A stretch of 64,000 bases of DNA, taken from positions 2,294,001-2,358,000 of the forward strand of contig CP021222.1 in assembly GCA_003999685.1 (NCBI GenBank), given 5' to 3'. The notes below the pieces were generated by a model. The model had not been told where the DNA came from and ran no database searches. It saw only the letters and a program-made list of their open reading frames with translations. Source of the stretch: Taiwanofungus camphoratus. Its lineage: Eukaryota > Basidiomycota > Agaricomycetes > Polyporales > Taiwanofungaceae. Every line of letters starts with the position of its first letter. The first letter of the stretch is position 1. The translations under genes were made by a program, and so were the position numbers. Shown here piece after piece: positions 24,895-36,455 of the stretch.

Positions 24895-27800
24895 GCTGGA
24901 GTCGAAACAAATGTATGAGGTACAATTATGTACGAGGGGGCGGTCAACGACTGGGTAGGTGAGTTGGTGAATTTTTTGACATGTTTAGAGGTATATATGG
25001 TCGCAGTACTTACCCCGAAACTATGGAGAGACGCCTGACGCCTTCCAGCACTTAACAGTGTGGATCAGCTAGTAGCGTGCCGCGAGGAGACACGTTTTAG
25101 TAGACCACAGGATATGATCAAGAGCGGAACGTAGGTTTGTGAGGCCTCAATTGAAGTGGGAGGAGGGAAAAAACATAATTTCTTGCGCCTTTTTGAAGGA
25201 CGGGCGTTGCGCCAAAGAGACTAAAATTGGTCGTGGCGATCGCAACGGGTGGCGGCCTCATTGGGTTCGAGCGACGTTCCGACGCGGCAAAGACACGAAA
25301 CGTGTTTCGATGAGCAAAGACTACGTTTTTTGTATATAAGTCCATCGAGATTGGTCAGATTGAGGGATGTTCCCGGCACACATTTCATAAGTTATAGGGC
25401 CAAAACTCTCGCCCTTGGTCCTCGCACCTGCCCTCAACCTGCTTTCCCACCTGCCCGCCCCTCGGTCTTACCCACCTTGTCCAACTTCCTGCCCCAAACC
25501 CATTCCGGATAAAAGAATTTCGGGTCGTTCTCAAACAGGCCGGAGCCGGTGCGTGGTGAGATCGACCAGCAGATACCTGGGCGGGTGCCTTATCAATGGT
25601 TTATTCTTCCTCGATTCTCGCGACAAACCAATTTCTCATCTTCCGTCCTTAGCTTGAACACGACAGACCAGCAAAGGAGTCCGAGTACAGCCTGTGGATT
25701 TCCCTCGGGAGCGATTTTGAGCACGCAAATCAGGACAACGTATACCCACGATCTTACGTTATTATTACCCCTGCGCTCATATAAGACCCTCTGCCACCTA
25801 GCAACCAGTGGTCCGACACGGTTGCTACTAGGTCGGCATCATGCCGGATAACAACAAGGCCCAAAAACGGCAGCGTGCATGCCATATCAGGCTCGCGCTC
25901 TTCCCGCGCCCTTCGCTTATCCCTAACGTCCATACTCTGTAGCGTAATTAGTTCTCTTTCACAATCGTTCTTATTCTCTTTAAGAAAAACAGCCCAAGTT
26001 GCTTGAACACTTCAATAAAGAAATCTTCTTAACCGGCATTAGCAACAGACGAAGCATAACATGTCAATTCCCAGGATCAAATCATCGCCGCTGTGACAGA
26101 GTTCAGATTGCTCCCAGACATGCCGCCCACGCCGCGCATCCGTCCCAACTACCTACTTATTAAGGACGACTACGAGATCGGTGCCAGTCTTGACAAGATG
26201 CTATGGGTAAAATTACTGCGTATACCTGATAAACTTGTAAGTAAACAAGCCGAACGCGGGCAGCGCTGGCGACCTGCGGCGTGATCATGTCTCAGGCGAC
26301 AAATTGAGGCTGAATTGATGTCATTAACAATGATTGACCTGCGGCAGTCGAATATCGAATAAGCAGAGGGTGAGTTCGTTTAAGCCTCCAAATTCGCCGG
26401 GAGGAGCTTAGTAGCAGATGATCTTTCATGTCATAGTCTATGCAAGAGACGCAACCACTGCCAGCATCCGCCCGTGAGTAACAACCTAAGACAAATCAGT
26501 TGCAATGACTATCATTGTATTTCCTTCATAATGAAATGTCACACGAAACAGTATACAGAAAATAGTGCTCCTAGGAAGTCTGTGTAATTATAGAACTCCT
26601 TTCCGGCAGGTTTTTGAATTCTAGGCCTTGAATTCTATGTCATGTGCGCATTACTAAATGCACCCCATGCAGCGGACAATTGTACAGATAGATCACTTCA
26701 AGCTCCACCCAACTGTAAGGCCTTATATGGTGTGGCAGCATCAACTAAGAATAAACGCAAACTCAAAAACGTCTGCCTTTGTCACATTGTGATCCTTACG
26801 TAAATCAAGGGATTTTATCACAGGTCGCGATGTGCAAAAATATAAGGAAATCACCTTAGAGTGTGTGCATAATTGGAAACCTCTGTGCTGCTGTCACAAG
26901 GTCACACTTACTGGCACACTGACTCGGTCGGCAATTACATGGTCGAAAGCCCTTCCATCCACCTACAATACTATGGTTTTACTAGCTTTGAAAAATTTTC
27001 AGCGAATTTTTGAATAACTTCACAAGAACATCATGCGCTGGTCTCGGAGTTTCAGCAATGCATGGCCGAAGGTCCTCACTACGATTCTATCTACTAACAT
27101 GTTGAAAAAATGAGGATAGGGAGGAGGCAGAGTAGTGCCGATAAAAAAAAGTGAATGTCTTAACACATATTGCAAAATTTTGTCACACTGTGTCACGGTA
27201 TGCCGGGGCACGGCCAATTCTCGGCTTCTTCGGCAGTTCAACAGCCGTTGAAACTGGCTTTCAGTTGGTGCTGCTGCCGCCACTGGCCGAATCGGAGTTA
27301 TCTAGCATGATTCCCTTTCTGACCAATGTGGCTGTCATTTGTCACTCTTACACAATGTCCTGCTTTCTACACAAAAAAGAGCTTATTTAATATTTCACTC
27401 AGTGGAGGGCCTGAATGAAAGGAATGAAGCCCTGATGTACTGAAATTTTTAGGAAGAACCATGGGCAGGATCGGACTAGATCTGCTCATCATGGTTCATA
27501 CATGGCCTTATCTGAGACTCACAACGATGCATTTGTGTCTCATAAGATGGCTACAGTGAATGGTTTTATACTTTAAGTTGATAGTACAATAGAGTATTAC
27601 TAGATACATATATCCAACAAGTTCCTTTAGGTTTGGTGAGGTTTGTCGTGCTCAGGAGACTATTTTGCAAAGCCTGTTCGTTTTACAAAGCTAGTAAAAC
27701 CATAGTAGACTGTTCCGGGCATAGGATAGATTGTGGCGCATTCTAATGCCTACTATTTGTACTTCCCGGGAAACACCGCGTCCTAATACTAGCTTACTTG

Positions 27801-28398
27801 TTGCGGTATATAAATGCTGATTTCATCATCATCATGGTCAAAAGCTCGTCTTTTTTGATGGCTATCGCAAATACCGAAAATCTTATTGGTCGAGACCTAA
27901 GTGCCGACTGAGGAAGTGCGCCGACTCTAAGTATAGTACAATTGAGTGGAGCTCGAAATGGCTATCCTCAAAAAAAATCTGAAGAGGTGTCTATCGTTCT
28001 GTACTTATTCAAGATGATCTAAACCACGTGATACATCTATGCGAGTCATTTGGGCCGCACGAGTTCCTGCCTCGAATGCTCCCTAACGTCGGTATCAACA
28101 TCAATTACGCTACCAACCTCCTCCGCTCGTTCAGTTTCAAATGTCTGGGCTAGAAAGAAGCAACATCCTTAATATATATGCAACCTTCCAAAAGTTTCTC
28201 CAGGATGATGAAGTACGCAGCTCTGTCGTCATGATAAACAAGACCCCGTCTAAGCAGCAGTTGTTCCCATCTCGAAGATTTCACCACCATTAGCAGCAAT
28301 ACTAGCGCTGAGCGAGTCAATTGTAAAATCGAACGGTTTGTGGACTTAGGCTTTATTCGGTGAAGGTACATTGAAGTATATCACTGGCAGCTGGAACT
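24895..28398. other. Gene-poor 3.5-kb region with possible orphan exons
   Basis: A TATA-like box (tatataag) lies at about 25332 (+), followed by a CT-rich leader-like stretch. At 25840 an ATG opens MPDNNKAQKRQRAC, which resembles the start of fungal Zn2Cys6 regulators, but the rest of the cluster is not found. At 26085-26202 a coding-looking frame (DQIIAAVTEFRLLPDMPPTP...LDKMLW) ends at a possible GTAAAA donor. Beyond 26300 the DNA is AT-rich with frequent stops in all frames. No complete gene can be built. Confidence 0.35.
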
Positions 28399-29567
28399 AT
28401 GTTCGAGCTCGTCCAAGCACTCAACGACAGTGCGGAGATACTGAAGAAACGAGCCCCTAATCCAATCAGCTTGAATGCTGGATGTGAACTGTTCATAGCG
28501 TTTGTTACGCTGTTTCCTCATGGATCCGATGTGAGCCCTTGACCCTCGGACCATTTGCTAATGTTCGTACTCATTACGGCATGTATAAATCCTCAAGAGC
28601 TTTGCGGAGCTCAAGACTGAACTAGTAACACAGGGTCAAAAATATGCAGCGGAAGCACTGTCGTTCCGGGACAAAATTGCTGAGTTTACGCTCGGCTTCA
28701 TTAAAGACGACTCTGTGGTGCGTGATATCAACATGCACGATTCTGATAAGCATTGAGGCCCCAGCATCAGATCCTTACTCACTCATATTCACGTGTCGTG
28801 ATGAGAGCTTTACTTCATGCTCATAAAACCAAACGAATTTCTGTGTATGTTACGGAGGCACGGCCTCGTGGACTAGGGTAATTTGCTTTCGCGGTGTTTC
28901 TTCGAAACTGGACTAAAAGGACATACCAGCTTGAAAACTTATCAGGCACTGACTGCCGCGGGAATCCCGTGCACCGTCGTGCTTGATTCGGCAGTGGCGT
29001 ATGTAATGGACAGAGTGGATTTTGTTCTCGTAGGTTCTGAAGCGGTTGTCGAGAGCGGTGGCTTGATCAACGCTGTTGGAAGTAATCAAATAGCGATCAT
29101 CGCGAAGGCTGCGAATAAGCCTTTTTATGCATTAGCTGAAAGGTGAGTCGGTTACCCATAAAACTCATGGCCTGTGAAGTAATTGATTCCGTCATAGCTA
29201 CAAATTCCACCGACTTTTCCCCCTATCGCAGTATGATCTTCCAACCCATAATTCGACTACCTTGTCCTTGCCGTCTCCCCCTCAACGACCTTCCGATACC
29301 GACACTTCCGGCACACCTGTCAATTTTCACCATTCCGCTACGGGCATTTCCCCGCAGCCGGTGGAATTGGCAATGACTGTGGAACAAATATCACGAAATC
29401 CTAGCGTTGATTATACGAGGTGTGACAGTTCCTGGTACGATGGCTGTTTGTATTCACTTGCTTGCATTTCTCTCAGACCAGATCTAATTTCCCTCGTGTT
29501 TTCCGACGTTGGTATACTGACCCCGGAAGGCGTGAGTCAATATCTTGTCGGTATGTTTGCCGGGTAA
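28399..29567 (+). CDS. GCN3: Translation initiation factor eIF2B subunit alpha
   Basis: eIF2B is the guanine nucleotide exchange factor for eIF2; the alpha subunit is regulatory and senses phosphorylated eIF2. Six exons join in frame: MFELVQALNDSAEILKKRAP...PHGSD; SFAELKTELVTQGQKYAAEA...FIKDDSV; ILTHSYSRVVMRALLHAHK...VTEARPRGL; KTYQALTAAGIPCTVVLDSAVAYVMDRVD with VLVGSEAVVESGGLINAVGS; YKFHRLFPLSQYDLPTH; and PDLISLVFSDVGILTPEGVSQYL. The HSYSR, VGAEAV-like and PDL(I)SL-F-D-G-LTP blocks are typical of eIF2B alpha/beta/delta and related aldose-ribose isomerases. A Ser/Pro-rich insertion follows YDLPTH, common in fungal orthologues. It ends at TAA 29565-29567 after VGMFAG. Confidence 0.93.
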
Positions 29568-30608
29568 CCAGTACGTACTACCAGATTATACTTGCTACGA
29601 GATCTCTAGGCACGATAGGGTTTGCGAGAACCTTCCTAAATCCAATCAAGGTAGTAGAGGCCCAATACACTTTTCTTCGGGCACGTGTACCGTCGTTCAA
29701 CTCAGCTCCGAATAAGCCATCGCTGACCCGACGACGACGACGACGACGAAAGTCACTTGTTAGGCTGATAGGCAGCTTAAATGTATAGCTGTCTTATGCA
29801 TGTGTGACTTAAGAGCTTAATCATGCTCATCGCCCAACGTGTCTCGCTGGTCGCCCTATTAGCGTTCGCCCTTGAGCTTCGGATACGGTATCGATATCAT
29901 CTCGATCGTGTCTGAATATTTTGAATGGACTTGTACACCTTTCCTTAAACCATTTGTTGTGCTTTAGCTCTCATTCATTGCGAGGAACTCGCTGTTTGTA
30001 GCTACAAGTTCATTATTACGACCAGTTATTTTGACATTGGAGTGCAGGTTATTTATATGGGGAAAATGAACAACGATGTTCATTGGTCCATTGCGTATCA
30101 TCTCGACCCGAAAGACACGAACGATCACTGTTTTTGATGTTGTAAGCATTCGCCCATCTCTTGCAGTTTTACCTATCGCATCACCGGCCCCGTGTCTAAC
30201 CGCTCCCTATCATGTCAATATTGATACCGTTCTATTGCAATTTAACTTTTTAGCTTTAGTGTAGCGAAGCCAGGTTCCACGATGGGTTTGTTGATCCAGG
30301 AGCATGGTCACAACGTCCGATCAGTCATGCTGGTATCTCGGACTGAAAATGTCTGGCAGACTCATCCTCATGTCATGTCCTCGACTCCGACCCCGCCATC
30401 TCGATATACCGGAAAGACGCCTCTCTACTCGTAACGGGCCGATTCATCGATGTTATCGACTCTTGTCGCGGAGGTCATTACCGCGACCGCGTTTGCCAAA
30501 GGTGCCGGACCTTTTCAGACGCTGCTCCGTTGACTATAAAATGTGGGCATCCCCCCCCTGCCTACGCACAAGCCTTTTCTTTCGTCTACTGAATTCACTC
30601 ACCTCAAT
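29568..30608. other. Intergenic with an unassigned open stretch
   Basis: Between 30277 and 30590 one plus frame is largely open (DGFVDPGAWSQRPISHAG... and FIDVIDSCRGGHYRD) with at least one stop. It may be an old gene remnant or chance. A short CGA/GAC repeat lies at 29729-29748. Confidence 0.3.
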
Positions 30609-31134
30609 ATGTGCCACTACCGACGGTGAGGCAAATTTCTAAGAGTAAAGCGAAGCTCCCCTCTCATTACTCCTCAGTGTCCGCAACCACTATAGACGCT
30701 GTGGCCATTATATTGACTTGGTGCGCTATGCCTCACTCCTACTTCACGTCTGTTGACTTCACAAAATCAGCCCGACGAGGAGGTTGTAGTCATCCCGTTG
30801 ACGGATCTAATTCAATTACTCACTGGCGCTTAGATTAAATGTGAAGATCGTTTCTGCAAGTTCAGTCCGGCACATCCCCCTGATTGTGTTCCTCCGAACT
30901 GCACGACGAGTTGCTGGCAATAGTACGTTATCCTTCTCGGAACGGTTCCTGAGTCTTTCATGGTAACTTTGCCCCCCATTCTCTCGTACCCAGTCACCAG
31001 TTCCCGCAACAATATAGTCAGTGTCTCTCTTGTTAAATTTTCACAATGTGATGATGCTCATACCACTCGCATGACCAGCTCCAGTCATCGATAATTTCTG
31101 CCCCGTCTGCATTCAATCCGGGTTAATACGCTAG
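30609..31134 (+). CDS. Small Cys/His-rich protein (80 aa), putative zinc-binding, member A
   Basis: Six tiny exons give an 80-residue product: 30609-30625, 30678-30720, 30771-30785, 30834-30922, 30994-31016 and 31079-31134, all with GT...AG introns and total length divisible by three. It starts MCHYRRVRN, then CGHY, then C-x4-C-x-F-S-x2-H (CEDRFCKFSPAH), C-x2-P-x-C (CVPPNC), SCWQYHQFPQQY and a final CPVC. Ten or more Cys/His residues in ordered pairs suggest two or three structural zinc ions. The 15-nt third exon encodes PDEEV. No signal peptide or membrane segment is seen. The ligand pattern recurs at 49310-49674 (-). I recall similar uncharacterised proteins in Agaricomycetes but cannot name a family. 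Zinc binding is inferred from spacing only. Confidence 0.72.
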
Positions 31135-33017
31135 GCATCCATCCCCCCCCTTATCCGGTTCTGATCCATTTTTGTTTCGTTTTGTCCGAGTACGTTTGCG
31201 GCGACATTGCACTTCTGTTTTTCCCTGTAATCTCTTTTGTAATCGCTTTCGATCTATAGGCGCGAGTAGCCAAATGTATTGATTACAGCCGCATTCATCG
31301 GTCTGACCTTCCGATATCGCGCGAGAGTCCATCACTAGATCGGGTAACTTTTGAAAAATCCGCGGCATAGCTCCACCCACATGGAAGGAGAAGGGATCAA
31401 CAGGCACTGAGCAGTGGTCTTTAATGTATGCATAATGATTCCATTTTGATCAGATAGCAAGGACTGAGAGCCATGAAGTTCGGCGCGGACACCGTTGGGA
31501 GAGAAGATCTGACCATATGTTGGTCTAGCCAAGGACGGAACAGAAACATCACGAGGTAAAATATGGCAAGTAAATGCGTGAAGAGCGCAGAGACCGGGAA
31601 TTCAGCCTTGTAGTTGCCTCGGTGGCAGTCTCCTGTTAGGCCACGCGTAAGTCATTTAAGTCAGCCTGTCGAGTAGATATAATAACAAGATAAGGAGAAT
31701 CACGTTCGTGACGGGATCAGATGATCCAAAGAAGGTAGCAACGACCCGGGATATTTGTGTTCGAAGGGTCCTCAGACAGGAGGGAAAGTTCTTTGCGCTT
31801 CATCAGGGGGTGTATCTGCCAACGTCCGAAGAGGATAAATGAAGCGCCGAATGATGCAGATTGGCCAGTGCTTGTACAATAGCGCGAGCGATCGTCAAGT
31901 GAGGTGAAATGTGTTGCGACGACGATAGTGAAAGGTTAGAGGGATCGTCGAATATTGGCTGACGATACCAAATCTTATCATCCGGCACAGTGGGCGATGT
32001 GACCAGTACACCAAGAGCGGACAAACGGAAAGTCTTTTAATCGTCCGAGAAGCTTGATATGGAATGCTTCGAACAAACAGTAAAAGGACATGGTGGATTA
32101 GCTGTGAGAGCTCCTAATACTTCCGAGAATTAGTCAGATGACAAGCAAGATAACACGAGACGGAGCTTCTCGCGGCGCAAAAGAGTACTATCAGGAGGTG
32201 CCATTAGCTTGAATCCTGTCGTGGTCATCGGATTATACTCGTGTGGACTATGAACAGATCATGGACCGAACATCCTTTGGTGTTAAACGCGGGTTGTTTA
32301 GATTGGCAACCCCAACCACGGTTGTGAAGTACACCCAAGAAACGAAGAATGAGAATGGTACTCAACCAGCTGCGTACATAATATACGTACAAAGATCAGG
32401 GACCCGGACAAAACTAGAAAATAGAGTTTGGAGAGGGCGCAGCAGCAGCAAGTTGATGAATGGGCTATAAGTGGGTTTCAGGTGACTTATCTGCGCAGGA
32501 ATAAACATGGCCATGTTGCTGTAACCGGACTCGGATAGGAAGATGTGGTCAGGGGTAGATTATACGAGCCATAACTCTGGGAAAAGATGCCAGATTCAGG
32601 CATAAGATAGGCAGCCCGTTGGTGTCAAGATATGACGATTGCCAATGGCAGACGATATCATCCGATTATCTTAACGGAACACAGCACAGTTTGCTATATT
32701 CCGGATGCAGCTCCGTGGTAATGACAGTGTGACCGGGAACGTAGGATATTTCCCTTTAGCTGTTATGCGATAGCAGGTCAAATATACAGCAAGGGTTCAG
32801 AAGGCGAGAGGAGAAATACTGCTATTGATGCTACTGCTGCTAGGACCTCAAGCCTCATTTTAGGCATGTGTGAAGGATCGTTTGGCGGGGTTGCCTGTAT
32901 TATGCTGCCGTGACGAAGTCGTTCAAACATAGTTACGTTTACGATCACGACGGTTCTCCCTGAATTCTTCCGCTCGGCGCTCGTTGCATTGTCCCACCTT
33001 GCACGTGGGTACTCAAG
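31135..33017. other. 1.9-kb interval with minus-strand coding-like islands
   Basis: On the minus strand, islands near 32025-31805 (DDKIWYRQPIFDDPSN... HLTIARAIVQALANLHHSAL), 32340-32240 (WVYFTTVVGVANLNNPRL) and 31410-31130 (a Lys/Arg-rich end) look protein-like, but I could not join them into a frame. A gene divergent from POP4 is possible; function unknown. Confidence 0.3.
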
Positions 33018-34192
33018 ATGGCCTTTCGAGTGAGATAGTCTTATTGCTCGTGCATGCCTTTGTCGAGTACTCACTTCTTTCATGTCTTAGCCAACGCATA
33101 CCGTGTCTGGCATCAAAGACATATATACTGACGAGCTGTCGGTCAATGTGGGTATACGATGTAGTCTTTTATCTCTTCTCCGTCTGACGGTGCGTTTCAG
33201 AATCTGCGGGTCAAACTCAGCAGCTCTACACCCTTCACTCCGACTTACGTCAAAAGTCATGTACTAACATCTGCAGATCCCGACCAGATATACAAAAGTC
33301 GAGTTCAAGGACGTCAAGTCCCCCTCGAGAACCCTCCCCGCGAGAGTAAACGCAAGAAGAGTCGAGAAGAGAAGAGGGCAAAGCGCCTTGCTGATAAAGC
33401 TACAAAAGATGCCGGTGTCATCAGTTTACGGGGCGCTCGGCGAAATGGTATTTGGCGTCTTCATGAATCGGAGACCAAGTCAGGTTTTCTCTCCGTGTAA
33501 TACCTCCGCATCCTCAACCAGATCGTCAGGTTTGATTTGTTCCTGCCCCTGCACTCACTATGGATGGGCTATATGTCCGAACTTCTTGCCCTCTCTACAC
33601 CGTCGGGTTTCAGCAATTCTCCTATCAGTGAAGCGGCCCCGAGCGCCGCTGCAATGCATACGAAACTAGTCAAAGCAGACTTCCACGGAGCCCTTCTGAC
33701 TGGTATGTATCTCAATTCGTTGCGCACACGAACATCCTGAACTTCAAGCGTCCATATCGTACTTAGTCCGACAGAGCAAAAACCCCTGTCTTATAGGTCT
33801 TTCGGGTATTGTTGTCCACGAGACAGAGAATGCGTTCAAAGTCGTCACCAGGAAGGATCAACTCAAATGTCCGTGGCCTTACTCCCTGCCGTTTCATTTC
33901 CGATCCTTCTCACTTAGGTCATATAGTGATTCCAAAACAAAACTCTATCTTCACTTTCGCCGTTCCTCTATACTCAACACTCTCCTCGGGTTCGTCCTCG
34001 TCGGCTGCACCTCTGGGCTCCCCGACTCCACCAGATGTCACGGAAGGTGCATCGTCGCCTTCGTCGGAAGTCATGCAGACGGTCCTTGATTTGCCTCACA
34101 TAGACTTTGAGCTTTACGGAAATCAATTTTGCTACCGTGCTGCCGAGCGCGCGGGCCGAAAGTTCAAACATAAAGAGACTATTGAACTATGA
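33018..34192 (+). CDS. POP4: Ribonuclease P/MRP subunit POP4 (Rpp29)
   Basis: Protein subunit of the RNase P and MRP ribonucleoproteins that process tRNA 5' ends and pre-rRNA in the nucleus/nucleolus. Exon 1 is the four codons MAFR at 33018; exon 2 gives PTHTVSGIKDIYTDELSVN. A lysine-rich exon follows (SRVQGRQVPLENPPRESKRKK). The core fold begins with ETKFDLFLPLHSLWMGYM and SELLAL, then HTKLVKADFHGALLT, VRQSKNPCLIGLSGIVVHET and ENAFKVVTRKDQLK. It ends VIPKQNSIFTFAVPLY...FELYGNQFCYRAAERAGRK with TGA at 34190-34192. The LWMGYM, HGA, GIVVHET, IPK and YGNQFCYRAAER blocks are diagnostic of the UPF0086/Rpp29 Sm-like barrel. A Ser/Pro-rich insertion (SSGSSSSAAPLGSPTPP) precedes the last strands. Confidence 0.92.
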
Positions 34193-34767
34193 ATGCTGAC
34201 GGCGACATAACTTTCCTAGTTCTTGTATCAGATACCAGATTTTGTTTGAATGCTGATATCGTATCCCATGTCTATTGGTCGTACTGCATCTGTCAGAACT
34301 AAGAAAATGACATTTCGGTCCGAAACATGTTCGATGCCGTTCCTTTGTCATTCTAGCGTAATTACCTTGACGCTCCTTGCGGTTTTGGGCACGTCCAAGG
34401 CGTTAACTCGTTGCGTACGTTATTATATCAGTGATAAGTATGGAAAAGATATGAATACATATGCCAACAGTCACAGAAGAAGAACAGATCAGCCCAGCCC
34501 AGCTACAACATTATTTGCAGGTGATCGCGTTGCTTCTTGGACTGAATTACACCCTCTGGAAGAAGGCTTGCCTGGAGTATTTCCGCCCCCGTGTGATGAG
34601 GTGGGAGTCTGACCTGCAACATTGCGGCCTTGTGGCGTATTAGCCGACTGAGCGTTGGTTGGGGCGATATGAGTGAAGGGTGAATATAAATTTTCCCGAT
34701 TAGCGGAGCTACCCGGAGGAAGGACCTAACACGGACAACGTTAGACCTGTTCGAAACAATATTTCAG
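34193..34767. other. Convergent intergenic with a small open frame
   Basis: Between POP4 (+) and the cyclin (-). A clean 60-codon frame at 34461-34643 (+) starts MPTVTEEEQISPAQLQHYLQ and contains one hydrophobic helix (VIALLLGLNYTLW). It could be a small membrane protein, but nothing else supports it. Confidence 0.3.
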
Positions 34768-35933
34768 CTAGATCAAACGCACAGCGGCTACCGACGCGAG
34801 GTAGATGACCGAATCTTGTGAATCTTGAGCGGCATAGAATTCGAGCAAAACTTTCAACGTCTCTGTCCAATAGATAGTCAGTACGTCCACGCCGGGACGA
34901 AGTGCAGAATCACTAACCTGCTACTGCAGCCAAGTCCACTTCGTTGAAACCAAAAAATTCCACGGCAAACCGTGAAGTCTCAGGCGACGGAGGCTTGTGA
35001 GAAGGCGGCGTGGGAAGGGAAGCTGATGGCGCAGGGGAAGCTATACGAACGTCCAAGGATGGTGACTGAGGACCTTCGACACAGTGTTGAGCAAGAATGT
35101 AGCACGCGGCTGCTATAATGCGTGGTGAATATAAGATGCACAACGGTGTTCGGGCTCTGTTACAACGGGTTACCCAGGGCTCAATCAGTATGCTTGCAGG
35201 CAACTAACGAATCATTGGCAATCGTCCAAGCATATTCTTCGACAAGCTGACATCCTTGCCGCGCTTCGAACAGGTCGACCAGCTCAGCATGAGGACTGTC
35301 GACCACAAAATCGAAGCATAATGCTTCCAACAAGACTTCCTCAGTTAATAAAATGGCAGTCTGGCACGCCTCGAGCTCCTGATACGACCCTTTAGTTTTA
35401 CGTATGCAGAAAGAGCATCAAAGCAAACCTTGCTGTCATCGGGTATTTCGGAAACATCAACCCGAGATACCTTGGAACAGAAGAATCTTGCAACATCGCG
35501 GAGCTTTCTGCCGCACTCTTCTGTCTTGGTCGCAAGGAAGATACATGATGCAGCAACGTCCTGATTGATGTTATGTGTATATGTGCAGAACCTGAGCCGA
35601 AAATGTCATCCATCTCACTTGTCGATGATAATCCTCCATTGAATAACGCATATAGAATCTGTGGAACCAAGTGGCGGCTGTATACATAGCAGAGATTGGC
35701 CTGTGAGAAGAACATAGTGATAGGCTTTCCACAAACGGTTAAGCAAAGTTAGAAAAGACTCACAATCCTAAAGATACACCCAACCGGAACAGGAACTCCA
35801 CCCCCCTTGCCCTGTCGTAAAGTTCCTTTTCCTGAGAAATAGCTGATGACGTCCTGCTCGGGGTATGTTGCAAAGCAGAGACAGGAAACATCCACTGCGC
35901 AGAAGACGTTGATGCAAAGCGGGTCGCTCCCAT
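34768..35933 (-). CDS. C-type cyclin, cyclin K/T or Ctk2-like
   Basis: About seven exons give roughly 290 residues. They read MGATRFASTSSAQWMFPVSAL; EKELYDRARGVEFLFRLGVSL; PISAMYTAATWFHRFYMRYSMEDYHRQ; DVAASCIFLATKTEECGRKL; a short exon ending VDVSEIPDDSK; GSYQELEACQTAILLTEEVLL then EALCFDFVVDSPH; RTPLCILYSPRIIAAACYIL then AQHCVEGPQSPS; and ETLKVLLEFYAAQDSQDSVI. The cyclin box (TAATWFHRFY, AASCIFLATKTEE) and the second fold's FDF-VE-PH and A-ACY-LA are those of transcriptional cyclins that activate CTD kinases phosphorylating RNA polymerase II. The start is tentative because an acceptor-like TTACAG precedes the ATG. End TAG at 34768-34770. Confidence 0.8.
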
Positions 35934-36455
35934 TCTGTAAGAATCGGGATTTTGAAAACTCAAGTGTAGATGCAGATGAACTGCAGCTCTTTCAACCTGG
36001 TGTCGTAACTCGCGTCGTGACATTAGTGTCACATATCGATATGCCTCCGCGGACTCTGCCACACCCTGTCATACTTGTACCTTTCGCAATATGTAAAAAA
36101 TTCAATAGCTGCAGTCCTTAAAAGTCTCACAAAGCATCCTATCTTGTTTGCAGCGCATGGGTAGTACTACTATCCCTAACCACCTATTGGCACCACCGAG
36201 GTCGGCTGTCACAAGACCGTCACAGATTATGTGCACAAGCCAACTGGAGCAGTTGGACGGAATTCAAGGATCAAAGGCGTAACCCCCTATGGAATTCCTC
36301 AACTACCAGTCTCACTGCCTTTCATACTCGAGATGAGAGCAAACATATGAAAATATGTATACGTAGTAAAGAACGAGGAGATTTGAGCAATCATGAAGGT
36401 GCCGACTTCGGTGTGCTTGGGGATAGTAGTGGCATCCGCAAAGATCACTCCTACA
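35934..36455. other. Intergenic or 3' part of the upstream unknown gene
   Basis: The minus frame near 36460-36300 (DVGVIFADATTIPKHTEVGT) stays open and could be one more exon of the gene at 36456-38414. Nothing decides this. Confidence 0.3.

Noticed and set aside
30277-30590. Possible HET-domain gene remnant
   Set aside because: The frame has stops and no HET motif could be placed; left as an unassigned open stretch.
31803-32024. Possible MICOS Mic26/27 (ApoO-like) gene
   Set aside because: Only a vague N-terminal layout resemblance; the characteristic core and glycine-rich membrane segments are absent.
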